Positions 37,084 to 46,017 of a stretch of DNA of 64,000 nt are shown here, one piece after another. How positions within the stretch are numbered: the stretch's first letter is position 1; each line of letters opens with the position of its first letter. A program made the translations under genes and the position numbers. The notes beneath the pieces were generated by a model. It saw nothing but the letters and a program-made list of their open reading frames with translations, was not told where the DNA came from and searched no databases. This DNA comes from Clostridiales bacterium (GTDB lineage: Bacteria; Bacillota; Clostridia; Lachnospirales; JAQSXR01), in assembly GCA_029256575.1 (NCBI GenBank), contig JAQSXR010000030.1, positions 1 to 64,000 on the forward strand, in the 5' to 3' direction.

Positions 37084-38016
37084 CTAATCTCTAAGTTCTT
37101 TACCAGTAATCTCTAAAAATACGTCATTTAGAGTTGGTAATTCAGAATATAATTTACCGAAATTAATCTTATTTGAATTCAAGAATTCCAATATAGTAAC
37201 AAGACCTTCTTTGCCTTTTTCAAATTTCACTACAAGTAAATTATTGTCATATTCTGCTGAAATGACACTTGGAACCGCTTGTAACTTCTTAAGTAGATCA
37301 ACTGGAAAATTAAATATTTCAGCTGTAATTCTTTCACCAGCTTTTATCATTGATTTCAATTCTTCTTTTGTACCAGCTGCAATTTGTTTCCCTTTATCAA
37401 TAATAACGATACGACTACAGATTTGTTCAACTTCTTCCATATAGTGAGAAGTATAGATTATAGTAGCACCATTTGCATTTAGTCGTTGTATTCCTTCAAG
37501 AATATTATTTCTACTTTGTGGATCTACCGCAACGGTAGGTTCATCTAAGATAACTAATTTTGGCTTATGTGCAATACCGCAAGCAATATTTAATCTTCTT
37601 AATAATCCACCACTTAATTTCTTAGGATAGAACTTTACAAAGTCCTTTAATCCAACAAATTCGATTGCTTCATCAACATATTGTTTTCTCAATGCTTTAT
37701 CATTTATGTATAATCCGCAAAAGTAATTAATGTTATCATAAACAGTTAACTCATCAAATACAGCTACATTTTGCATAACAATACCTATATCTTTTTTTAT
37801 ATCATAAGCACTTGGAGACATCGGCTTATCAAATATTTCAATCGTACCTTTATCGTATTTAAGAAGAGATAAGATACAATTTATTGCAGTAGATTTTCCT
37901 GAACCATTTGGACCTAGAAGTCCGAGAACCTCCCCTTCTTGTACTTCTAAATTAAAGTGATCAAGAGCAACTAAATCACCGTATCGTTTTACTAAATTAT
38001 TTACACTAATAACCAT
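37084..38016 (-). CDS. ABC transporter ATPase (LnrL-like), 310 aa
   Basis: Walker A is GPNGSGKST, the Q-loop is in MQNVAVFDELTVYDN, the signature is SGGLLRR and Walker B is LVILDEPTVAVDP followed by the H-loop in YTSHYMEE. Residues about 215-310 are the C-terminal DUF4162-like extension of antibiotic-export ATPases. AGGAGG precedes the ATG at 38016. First gene of a three-gene operon on the minus strand; the 133-bp palindrome lies just upstream. Confidence 0.9.
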   Translation of the reverse strand: MVISVNNLVKRYGDLVALDHFNLEVQEGEVLGLLGPNGSGKSTAINCILSLLKYDKGTIEIFDKPMSPSAYDIKKDIGIVMQNVAVFDELTVYDNINYFCGLYINDKALRKQYVDEAIEFVGLKDFVKFYPKKLSGGLLRRLNIACGIAHKPKLVILDEPTVAVDPQSRNNILEGIQRLNANGATIIYTSHYMEEVEQICSRIVIIDKGKQIAAGTKEELKSMIKAGERITAEIFNFPVDLLKKLQAVPSVISAEYDNNLLVVKFEKGKEGLVTILEFLNSNKINFGKLYSELPTLNDVFLEITGKELRD

Positions 38017-38113
38017 TACATTGTCCTCCTAAATTCTTTTTGATATGTTACTATCATACATTTATTTTTCAGTAAAATTAAGTGAGTATAGTCAATAATT
38101 TACATGACAAATG

Positions 38114-38246
38114 TAATATTGATTATAGTGTCAAAAGTATATAGTTTTACTTTCACACACTGCAAATAGTGTCTCGACGTTTCAACGAACACTATTTGTA
38201 GTGTGTGATTATGTAATACTTACTTTTGACACTATAATCAATATTA
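38114..38246. repeat. 133-bp palindromic element, MITE-like
   Basis: Outer arms 38114-38139 and 38221-38246 are perfect 26-bp inverted repeats that begin and end with TA. Inner arms 38154-38172 and 38189-38207 match at 18 of 19 positions. The part 38207-38239 is closely related to 1399-1432. The structure suits a non-autonomous transposable element with TA target duplication, or a long hairpin RNA between divergent transcripts. Confidence 0.65.
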
Positions 38247-38252
38247 TAGGAA

Positions 38253-38294
38253 AAAAACAGAACGACCAATAGTTAAATGGTTGTTCTGTTTTTG
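38253..38294 (-). terminator. Terminator of the HD-GYP gene
   Basis: AAAACAGAAC and GTTCTGTTTTT form the main stem, with an inner ACCA/TGGT. Reading the minus strand it follows the stop codon at 38295 and ends in a T run. Confidence 0.85.
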
Positions 38295-39691
38295 TTATTT
38301 ATAATATAGGAGATTTAACTGCTTAATTAATTTACCATCAAGTTTTCCATCGACTACCATTTCATTCAAGATATCAAAAGCTTCTTGAACAGGAATTGGG
38401 TCTTTATACGGGCGATCTTTTGAAGTTAAAGATTCAAAAATATCCATTATAACAAGTATTCTTACATCAGTAGGTAAGTCTTTAGCTTCTAATTTGTCAG
38501 GGTATCCAGAACCGTCCAAATACTCATGATGACTTCTGGCCCAGGTAGGGACATTAACGTAGGATTTATTAAAATGAATTTCTTCTAATAGTTTTGAGGT
38601 TACAACAACATGGTTTTCCATAATTTTTCGTTCTGAAATCGTAAGTGTGCCTTTCTGAATTAGCAGGCAATCCTTTTCTTCCTCTTCAAGATATTTAATA
38701 CAAGTTCCATCTTTCTTCCTATATGATTTAGTAGAAAGTGATTCAACTACATGGATATGTGAATCTTCTAAAATTGAGATAGTATTTATTTCAATTATTT
38801 CTTTAATTGAATGATCCAAGTATTGTATGCTTTCTTCGTACTGCTTTTTTGATAAATTTCCTTCAAGAAAATCAATCTTAATGTATGCACGTAGTAATTC
38901 GAATCTTGAAGCAATAACTTCATACTTAGATCCTAACCGAGTTGACTTGTTCATTATTTTGAGAGGGATTACTATTTTACCAATATCATGCAGTTGGGCG
39001 GCTAAGATTAGCTGTTCCTTACGATTATCATCAAAATACTCTTCAAATTCGCCATTATTATATTGTTTATTTAGAAAGGTTAAGAACTCATCTATATTTT
39101 TTGATACATTTCGAGTGTGATTTGCATTATAAGGAGTCTTCTCGTCAATAGCAGTTGCCATTACGGAGACGATAGAATATAGTAATTCTTTGGTTTCTTG
39201 TAAATATTTTATATTTGATATTGATACAGTAGCTTGAGAAGCAATGGAAAAGGCTATGTATTCCGTATCAGCTGAAAAACACCCATTATTCCCCCTTCAT
39301 GAAGTTCAAGAGGTATAACTAACATGGACTTTGTGTGATAACCATTTACTAAATCCATCTTACGAGTATCTGTAAAATCAAATAAGGAATTACTATATAC
39401 GTCTGGTATATTTACAATCTTTTTATTTAATGCAGAATATACACATACGTTATTACTGTCCATATCCAAAGGGGTATGTTTAACTAATTCGCCATTATTA
39501 CCGTTGATAATTTTCAAGGAATTATTACGCGTTAATTTATATTTTAGAGAATTATCCTCATATAAATATAGAGTTCCTGCATCACTATTGGTAATTTTCA
39601 TAACTTCACTAAAAAATAGTTCGAGAAGTTTATTATAGTCTTTCTGAGCTGCAAGTGAGATTCCTATTTCGAGGATTTTTGATAAATGCAT
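38295..39691 (-). pseudogene. GAF-HD-GYP c-di-GMP phosphodiesterase gene split by a frameshift
   Basis: The upstream frame (39691-39254, start after AGGAGG) encodes a GAF domain that stops right after MGVFQLI. The downstream frame (open past the ATG at 39161) reads upstream as DTEYIAFSIASQATVSIS, the expected continuation of a GAF domain, and then a full HD-GYP domain with HDIGK and HHEYLDGSGYP. Joining the frames near 39256-39285 restores one protein of about 465 residues. HD-GYP enzymes hydrolyse cyclic di-GMP. Either a real mutation has split it, or one base is missing from the assembly; the isolated HD-GYP part could still be translated from internal starts. Confidence 0.75.
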
Positions 39692-39759
39692 AATAGCCTC
39701 CTAGTGTTTGCTGTCAAAATATATTATTTATTATATGCTATTATTTAGAGAATAGAAAG

Positions 39760-39816
39760 AACAAACTTATTCTAATTCCCAAAATGAATAAGTGGAGAAA
39801 TTAGAATAAGTTTGTT
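39760..39816 (-). terminator. Hairpin after the LysM-GH18 gene
   Basis: Arms 39760-39777 and 39799-39816 (AACAAACTTATTCTAATT and its reverse complement) are perfect over 18 bp. It begins 11 bases past the gene's stop codon. No long T run follows on the minus strand. Confidence 0.6.
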
Positions 39817-39827
39817 ATAAATTACTA

Positions 39828-40961
39828 CTATACTTTCTTAATATTGTAATAAGCACTTGTAATTACCCATAATTGAGGGAATGCCCTCATAATATTCCAG
39901 ATGCCAATACCATTTAAATTGAATCCGTTTGCTAATTTTAATTTAGCTTCTATACTTCTAGCATCTTCAAACCATACCACATGATTATTGCCCTCGCTAA
40001 AGTAGTTAAAGAATGGAGCTTGAGCTACGGAATCGAACTCAATCACTGCAGTATTTTCTCTTGCTATATCGATTGCTTCAACATTACCAATAGATTGTGC
40101 GGCAACTCCCTTTGTATATGGCAAAGTCCAGTCATATCCATAATTCGGTACACCCATAGAGATTTTAGCTGGTGCTATCTGAGAGGTAGCAAAAAGTAAT
40201 ACTTCATTTACTTTGTTAAGAGGAGCGACTGCCATTGGTGGGCCATAAGTGTATCCCCATTCATACGTCATAATAAGAACTTCATCCGCAGCATTACCTA
40301 AAGCCGCATAATCATGCGCCTCATAAAGTAATCCAGTTTGCATAGCAGAAGTTTTAGGAGCAAGTGCAACTGATACTAGGTATCCAAGTGGAGTTAAGGC
40401 AGCGTTAAGTTTTGTTACAAAATCAATGTATGCTTGTCGATCGGTACTCGGAACGAATTCGAAATCGATATCTAGACCTCGGTAGTTCTTTGCCTGCATT
40501 ACCTCAATAAGATTATCAACTAAATTATTCTGAGCTTCTACATTATTTAATAGAAGACCTGCATTTTCACTACTAAAAGACCCATCTTCCGTAATAGTTG
40601 TCAAAACTAATAAAGGAGCAACATTATTTTCAGCAGCAATTTGAAGTAATTCAGTATCTTCAGCAGGTAAAAGATCTCCTTCAGGAGTAATACCATAACT
40701 AAATATTGACAGATAAGTCAAATAAGGCAGGGCGCTTGTTAATACTGCTCTATCAATATTAGGATAAGCATAACCGTTTACTTGAAGGGTACCAAGTTTA
40801 GTAGTTGGAAAATTCGGAGAAATTATTATTATTGCTTGACCAACAACTAAAGTATCGGTAGCGGTTAGTCCGTTATTCTCCACGAGACTGTCGGTAGTTA
40901 CATCATAGGTTCTAGCAATTGAAGTTAAATTATCACCTGGTGTTACAACATGGATTAACAT
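39828..40961 (-). CDS. LysM and GH18 domain glycosidase, SleL/YaaH-like (377 aa)
   Basis: Residues 2-47 are one LysM peptidoglycan-binding repeat (IHVVTPGDNLTSIARTYDV). Residues about 58-377 are a GH18 barrel with DIDFEF (D164, D166, E168), E168 being the likely acid/base. There is no signal peptide. That pattern, with LysM first, matches spore-cortex N-acetylglucosaminidases such as SleL/YaaH that are packed into the spore and act in germination. The ATG at 40961 follows AGGTGATT. The gene supports a spore-forming lifestyle. Confidence 0.85.
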   Translation of the reverse strand: MLIHVVTPGDNLTSIARTYDVTTDSLVENNGLTATDTLVVGQAIIIISPNFPTTKLGTLQVNGYAYPNIDRAVLTSALPYLTYLSIFSYGITPEGDLLPAEDTELLQIAAENNVAPLLVLTTITEDGSFSSENAGLLLNNVEAQNNLVDNLIEVMQAKNYRGLDIDFEFVPSTDRQAYIDFVTKLNAALTPLGYLVSVALAPKTSAMQTGLLYEAHDYAALGNAADEVLIMTYEWGYTYGPPMAVAPLNKVNEVLLFATSQIAPAKISMGVPNYGYDWTLPYTKGVAAQSIGNVEAIDIARENTAVIEFDSVAQAPFFNYFSEGNNHVVWFEDARSIEAKLKLANGFNLNGIGIWNIMRAFPQLWVITSAYYNIKKV

Positions 40962-41128
40962 TAAATCACCTATAGGATATATTGGTATTATTATATGCAG
41001 TCAGACATGCAATTGTGTTGTATATATATAAATAAAGAAAAATAGTAGGAGAAAGAGAAACAAATAAATAGACTTGAAAATTATTATTAAGTATAATAAT
41101 AATTATGAAGGTAAGAAAGGGTGATTAT

Positions 41129-42184
41129 GTGGACAAGATAGTCGAGAAAGTTATATTATTTGTATGCGGGTTGATTTTGCTTGCGTTAGACATAAATGAT
41201 ATAACTACCATCGTATTACCTGTTGTTATTACAATTGCAATATCTGCAATAAATTCCTATTTTGAAAATGATATTTTTCATCTAATTTTATTCTTTACTT
41301 ATTGCATAATTTGTATATCATTTCCAATCATGACTTTCTTTTTACCGTTAATTATATATGATGTTATAGGTGAAAAATTTAGCTCTATTTGTGTATTGAG
41401 CTTAAGTATGATATTTATTAATAATACTTCTCTAGGTTTAGTTCCACTTGTTGGCGTATCCATCTGGTTTAAGATTAGAGCATTAAAAATGGATGAACTA
41501 AAGCAGCAGTATAAAACATATAGAGACACTTCCATTGAACTTGCCATATCTTTGGAGGAAAGGAATAAAGACCTAATTCAGAGACAAGATTATGAAGTTC
41601 AAGTAGCAATCTTAAATGAAAGAAATAGAATTGCAAGAGAAATACATGATAATGTTGGACACCTTCTTTCTAGCTCTCTTCTGCAAATTGGTGCACTTCT
41701 AGCTATTAATAAGGATGCAAATATGGCAGAGAGTATTCATCAGGTTAGGAGTACATTGTCAACAGGAATGGAAAGTATAAGGAGTAGTGTACATAACTTG
41801 CATGATGATGCAATTGATTTAAAGACCCAGGTTGAGACAATTGTCAATAATTTTAAGGGCTATAATATTAAGTTAGACTTTGATATAAGTGATAGTGTTG
41901 ATAAAAAGATTAAATACTGTTTTATAGCAATCATAAAAGAATCTTTATCCAACATTATTAAACATTCTAATGCGACTTTAGTCACGATCAAGTTAAGAGA
42001 ACATCCTGCAATCATTCAATTAGTAATTTGGGATAATGGAGTGGTTAAGCACTATAATCCGGAGAATGGGATTGGACTTAGTAATATACGTGATCGAATT
42101 GCAGCACTAAATGGAATAGTGAATATAAGTATAGATAAGGGATTTAGAGTATTTATCTCAGTACCAAAGGAGGGAAATGAATGA
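41129..42184 (+). CDS. NarL-type sensor histidine kinase (351 aa)
   Basis: GTG at 41129 is preferred because AAAGGGTGA precedes it; an ATG at 41105 in frame lacks a site. About four membrane helices occupy residues 8-115. A short coiled coil leads to the HisKA_3 dimerisation domain with the phosphoacceptor in REIHDNVGH (about H173). The HATPase domain ends with GIGLSNIRDRIAALNG. The stop overlaps the regulator's ATG (ATGA), as is usual for such pairs. The membrane-embedded sensor suggests detection of a membrane-active signal. Confidence 0.87.
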   Translation: MDKIVEKVILFVCGLILLALDINDITTIVLPVVITIAISAINSYFENDIFHLILFFTYCIICISFPIMTFFLPLIIYDVIGEKFSSICVLSLSMIFINNTSLGLVPLVGVSIWFKIRALKMDELKQQYKTYRDTSIELAISLEERNKDLIQRQDYEVQVAILNERNRIAREIHDNVGHLLSSSLLQIGALLAINKDANMAESIHQVRSTLSTGMESIRSSVHNLHDDAIDLKTQVETIVNNFKGYNIKLDFDISDSVDKKIKYCFIAIIKESLSNIIKHSNATLVTIKLREHPAIIQLVIWDNGVVKHYNPENGIGLSNIRDRIAALNGIVNISIDKGFRVFISVPKEGNE

Positions 42185-42801
42185 GAGTATTAATAATTGA
42201 TGATGATAAATTAGTTTCAATGTCTTTGAGAACAATATTGGAAGCAAGTGGTGAAATAGACGTAGTTGCAGTTGGTAGTAGTGGAACAGAAGCAATAAAA
42301 TTATACGAAAAGTTCCTCCCAGATGTATTGCTATCCGATATAAGAATGGAAGGAATGTCAGGAATCGAGGCAAGTGAACAGATTCTTAATGTATACAAGG
42401 ATGCTAGAATTTTATTACTTACTACTTTTTCGGATGACGAATATATTGTTAAGGCATTAAAATTAGGGGTAAAGGGATATATACTAAAACAAAACTTTGA
42501 AAGTATAGTTCCAGCGATTAGAGCAGTTTATATGGGGCAGAGTGTTTTTGGCGACGATATCATTACAAAGATACCTTTATTCATGCAATCAAATAATAAG
42601 GCAAAAATAGAAGAATACGGATTAAGTGAAAAAGAATATGAAATAATAGAATTAGTTGCAGAGGGTTTAAGTAATAAAGAAATGGCACTTAAATTATATT
42701 TGAGTGAAGGGACAGTAAGGAATTATATAAGTATAGTATTGGACAAGCTAGCACTTAGAGATAGAACTCAATTAGCTATTTTTTACTATAAGAGGCACTA
42801 A
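42181..42801 (+). CDS. NarL/LuxR-type response regulator (206 aa)
   Basis: The receiver domain has the acidic pocket DDD (residues 7-9) and phosphorylation site D53 (LLSDIRMEG). The C-terminal LuxR helix-turn-helix is at about 145-206 (LSEKEYEIIELVAEGLSNKEMALKLYLSEGTVRNYIS; key residues EKEYEII and GTVRNYIS). Partner of the preceding kinase, to which it is fused by a four-base overlap. Targets unknown. Confidence 0.93.
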   Translation: MRVLIIDDDKLVSMSLRTILEASGEIDVVAVGSSGTEAIKLYEKFLPDVLLSDIRMEGMSGIEASEQILNVYKDARILLLTTFSDDEYIVKALKLGVKGYILKQNFESIVPAIRAVYMGQSVFGDDIITKIPLFMQSNNKAKIEEYGLSEKEYEIIELVAEGLSNKEMALKLYLSEGTVRNYISIVLDKLALRDRTQLAIFYYKRH

Positions 42802-42855
42802 CAGAAGAATTATATATTTTAACGAAAAGAAGGTTATTTTTTCTATAATTTAATA

Positions 42856-42904
42856 AAAATCCTCCTTTTACATATAATAGCCATATATGTAAAAGGAGGA
42901 TTTT
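42856..42904 (+). promoter_or_regulatory. 21-bp perfect hairpin covering the SOD ribosome site
   Basis: Arms 42856-42876 and 42884-42904 are exact inverted repeats with a 7-base loop. The right arm contains AAAGGAGGA, the ribosome site of the SOD gene whose ATG is at 42908. A TATAAT at 42844-42849 would start transcripts at about the first base of the hairpin. It may also end transcription from the response regulator gene. Confidence 0.8.
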
Positions 42905-42907
42905 GTT

Positions 42908-43537
42908 ATGTCAGAAAATAAATATGTTTTTGCAATGAATGACTTACCATATGAGTATAATGCTTTAGAACCGTATATTGATACCGATACTATGAAGTAT
43001 CATCACGATAAGCACTTAAACACATATATAACTAATCTTAACAAAGCACTTGAACCGTATCCTCAGATACAGGCAATGGATCTTGAGCAAATATTAAAGC
43101 AACCCCTAGCCTTACCGAATGTTGGTAGTGTCGCAATAATGAGAAATGCAGGTGGGGTATATAACCACAATTTCTTTTTTAATATACTAAGAGCGGGACG
43201 AGAAGAGAATGCAGCAGTAGGAAATTTATCATTTCGTATTGAAAAACAATTTGGTAACTTTGAGAAATTTAAAAATTTATTTACAGAAGAGGCTCTTAAG
43301 GTTTTTGGATCAGGATATTTATGGCTTGCTATGGATTCTAAATGTATATTGTCAATAGTACCAACAACAAACCAAGAAACACCATTAAGTATGGGGTTTC
43401 AACCAATAATAACAATTGATTTATGGGAGCATGCTTATTATTTAAAAAACCAAAACAGAAGAAATGAATACATTGATGCTTGGTGGCATGTAGTGAATTG
43501 GGATATAGCAAATAGAAATTATGCTGCTTGTATGTAA
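42908..43537 (+). CDS. sod: Superoxide dismutase, Fe/Mn type (209 aa)
   Basis: The metal ligands fit H32 (MKYHHDKH), H87 (GVYNHNFFF), D171 and H175 (IDLWEHAYYL), the Fe/Mn-SOD set. The C-terminal domain has GSGYLWL. Iron or manganese preference cannot be decided. The cytoplasmic enzyme converts superoxide to oxygen and peroxide. A second rubrerythrin follows 74 bases downstream and can remove the peroxide made, so the two form an oxidative-stress pair ended by one terminator. Confidence 0.93.
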   Translation: MSENKYVFAMNDLPYEYNALEPYIDTDTMKYHHDKHLNTYITNLNKALEPYPQIQAMDLEQILKQPLALPNVGSVAIMRNAGGVYNHNFFFNILRAGREENAAVGNLSFRIEKQFGNFEKFKNLFTEEALKVFGSGYLWLAMDSKCILSIVPTTNQETPLSMGFQPIITIDLWEHAYYLKNQNRRNEYIDAWWHVVNWDIANRNYAACM

Positions 43538-43611
43538 AATCATTAATTAATTGGATATTCAACCATTTATTGGGGAAACTTAACTTACAAATTTAATTGT
43601 AGGAGGATACC

Positions 43612-44208
43612 ATGAGCATTTCGTTTGAAGAAAGTAGAACAAAAGTTAATTTGCTGAGGGCATTTGCTGGTGAAAGTCAAGCTAGAAATAGATATACCTT
43701 TGCATCAGAAGAGGCTCATAAACAGGACCAAAGAATAATACAAAATGTTTTTCGATTTACAGCAGATCAAGAAAAAGAACATGCAAAAGTTTTTTATAAT
43801 TATCTTAAAGAATTTAATGGGGATAATATTCAGATTGATGGAACGTTCCCTATAAATATTAGTAATAAACTTGAAGAATTGTTAAGGGCAGCTCAGCACA
43901 ATGAATATCAAGAGTTTAATCATGATTACAAACAATTTTCTAGTATCGCAAAAGAGGAAGGCTTTATAAAGGTTGCAAATTCATTTGATATGATAGCTGA
44001 GATTGAGAAGATACATGGTGATCGGTTTGGAAAATATGCAGATAAACTAGAGCAAGAAAGAATGTTTAAAGAGGATACAGAAATAGAATGGATGTGTCTA
44101 GCTTGTGGACATATTCACAAAGGAAATGAAGCACCTAAAGTTTGCCCTGTATGTTTTAAAAAACAGGGATGGTTTATGGATTTTAGAGATGTTCAATTTG
44201 CAAAATAA
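43612..44208 (+). CDS. Rubrerythrin, second copy (198 aa)
   Basis: It has the ferritin-like diiron motifs ([12 protein letters not shown] and ADQEKEHAKVF; SIAKEEGF and IEKIHGDRF) and a C-terminal rubredoxin domain with CLACGH and CPVCFK. It is slightly longer than the copy at 33 kb and differs considerably from it. AGGAGG precedes the ATG. The gene pairs with SOD upstream, consistent with superoxide and peroxide being removed together. Confidence 0.94.
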   Translation: MSISFEESRTKVNLLRAFAGESQARNRYTFASEEAHKQDQRIIQNVFRFTADQEKEHAKVFYNYLKEFNGDNIQIDGTFPINISNKLEELLRAAQHNEYQEFNHDYKQFSSIAKEEGFIKVANSFDMIAEIEKIHGDRFGKYADKLEQERMFKEDTEIEWMCLACGHIHKGNEAPKVCPVCFKKQGWFMDFRDVQFAK

Positions 44209-44223
44209 ATAGGAAGTAACATA

Positions 44224-44263
44224 AATAATGGCTTGACAATTTTTATATTGTCAAGCCATTATT
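44224..44263. terminator. Terminator after SOD-rubrerythrin genes
   Basis: AATAATGGCTTGACAA pairs perfectly with TTGTCAAGCCATTATT (16 bp), with an 8-base loop. It can serve both the upstream operon and the convergent small gene. Confidence 0.85.
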
Positions 44264-44280
44264 ATGACAGATGTAATCAA

Positions 44281-44463
44281 TTATTCTAAATTTCTTGCAT
44301 CAAATGACATACAGTCAGTAGATTGTTCCATTTTAGGATTTGAATCATGTGTTCCAACTAATATAGATGGGAGAGAACAATAGTCTACTTCATCACAATG
44401 ATGGATACATTGGTCAACAGTACATTTTATACATTCATTTACTTCACATTGACGATTTTCCAT
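44281..44463 (-). CDS. DUF1540 cysteine-rich small protein (60 aa)
   Basis: The start is the ATG at 44463, after GGAGGTGA. The protein has seven cysteines, five of them close together in CEVNECIKCTVDQCIHHC, the DUF1540 pattern of short probable metal-binding proteins of Clostridia, often linked to spores or stress. Function is unknown. It is read alone on the minus strand. Confidence 0.75.
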   Translation of the reverse strand: MENRQCEVNECIKCTVDQCIHHCDEVDYCSLPSILVGTHDSNPKMEQSTDCMSFDARNLE

Positions 44464-44553
44464 AAAATCACCTCCATAAGTTAGTGATATTAGTATGCGT
44501 TTTTTAAAAATTATCATACTGGGGAATGCTTGGATTTATTTTGTTTTATAAAC

Positions 44554-45891
44554 TTAAAACAATGTTGTTATAAAAATTATTAAAATTAAAGCTGGTGCAA
44601 TATATTTTATTAAAATTGAGAATACTGGTTCTAATCGAAAGCTAAGCTTTCCATTATTAGTAATTTCATTTGAAATATTCTTAATACCCCAAACATATCC
44701 TACGAATAAGCACATAAACAACCCACCAAGAGGCATTAATATTTTATCACTTAAGAAAGTTGCGATATCAAACACATTCATATTTAACAGCGTTGTATTT
44801 TTTAATGGACCAAAGGATAATGAAGCAAATGTTCCAATTAGAAACATAATGAAAGCTGGTAGAAATGTTGATTTTCTACGAGACCATTTAAAAGTATCAA
44901 TACAAAAAGATGCGACTACTTCTAGAAGAGAAATTGAAGAAGTAATGGCTGCAAAAAATACAACTAAAAAAAACATAAAACCAAAAATAATACCAAAATT
45001 CATGCTATTAAAGACTGCTGGTAGAACTTGAAAGATTAAACCAGGACCACTTTGTGGTTTATACCCAAATGCGAATACAGCAGGTAAAATTGCTAAACCT
45101 GCAAGAATAGCAAATAAGGTGTCAAGTAGTGGGATAATAATAGCACTTTTTTTCAAATTCGTATCTTTACTTAGATAACTGCCATAGGTAATGAGTGCGC
45201 CCATACCGAGACTAAGGCTAAAGAATACTTGACCCATAGCATGAAGACATATATTTAAAAAATCATTAAAGCTATTAATTCCTTTAAAATTCGGTACAAT
45301 AAAAAATTTTAGTCCTTCATTTGAATTTGGTAAAGATAAGGATTTAATTGCTACGATAAGTATAAGAAATAATAATGCTGGAAGAAAGATTTTACTAATC
45401 CTTTCAATACCTTTTGATATACCAAACGTTACAATTGATACAGTTATTATCATAAATAATAAATGCCATAATATTGGCTCTAATGGTTGTGAAACAAAAT
45501 TCTCAAAATAAGTAAAGGAATCCTTAATTTTTGAACCGGATATAAAACTCACAATATACTTAATTACCCAACCACCTATTACACTATAATAGGATAAAAT
45601 AATAAAACTACACAAAATTCCGATAGCACCAACAAAACTCCATTTTTTATTTATCTTTTTATAAGCTCCTAAAGGATTAAGTTGTGTATTCCGTCCAATC
45701 GCCATTTCACTTAGTAATATTGGAATACCCAGTAATATAATAAAAACTAGATAAATTATTAAGAATATAGCTCCTCCATTCATACCAGTCATATATGGGA
45801 ATTTCCATAAATTACCTAAACCAATAGCTGAGCTTGCGGCAGCCATTATAAAACCAAAATTCGATGACCAATTCTCTCGTTTATGAGTCAA
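44554..45891 (-). CDS. Neurotransmitter:sodium symporter family transporter (445 aa)
   Basis: The start is TTG at 45891 after AAAGGAG. The N-terminus NWSSNFGFIMAAASSAIGLGNLWKFPYMTG is the diagnostic first helix of the NSS/SNF family, containing the unwound Na+/substrate site. About eleven or twelve helices follow, with FSLSLGMGALITYGSYL in the TM6-7 region. Family members import amino acids or related amines with Na+. The substrate is not predictable here. It is single on the minus strand. Confidence 0.9.
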   Translation of the reverse strand: MTHKRENWSSNFGFIMAAASSAIGLGNLWKFPYMTGMNGGAIFLIIYLVFIILLGIPILLSEMAIGRNTQLNPLGAYKKINKKWSFVGAIGILCSFIILSYYSVIGGWVIKYIVSFISGSKIKDSFTYFENFVSQPLEPILWHLLFMIITVSIVTFGISKGIERISKIFLPALLFLILIVAIKSLSLPNSNEGLKFFIVPNFKGINSFNDFLNICLHAMGQVFFSLSLGMGALITYGSYLSKDTNLKKSAIIIPLLDTLFAILAGLAILPAVFAFGYKPQSGPGLIFQVLPAVFNSMNFGIIFGFMFFLVVFFAAITSSISLLEVVASFCIDTFKWSRRKSTFLPAFIMFLIGTFASLSFGPLKNTTLLNMNVFDIATFLSDKILMPLGGLFMCLFVGYVWGIKNISNEITNNGKLSFRLEPVFSILIKYIAPALILIIFITTLF

Positions 45892-45968
45892 AATTAAAAC
45901 TCCTTTCAATATTTTGATTGCTTAGACCATTAGTATTACGAATGGAATAAGAATTATACGTAAATATA

Positions 45969-46007
45969 AAAATAGCAGTTGCGATAGAAAAACGCAACTG
46001 CTATTTT
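45969..46007. terminator. Terminator after sortase gene
   Basis: AAAATAGCAGTTGCG pairs perfectly with CGCAACTGCTATTTT around a 9-base loop, 11 bases past the sortase stop codon on the minus strand. Confidence 0.88.
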
Positions 46008-46017
46008 TAAATTATTT

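Noticed and set aside
42840-42905. Hairpin before SOD taken only as a terminator of the response regulator gene
   Set aside because: Possible as a second role, but the ribosome site lies inside the right arm and a -10 box sits at its left edge, so a leader function cannot be set aside.
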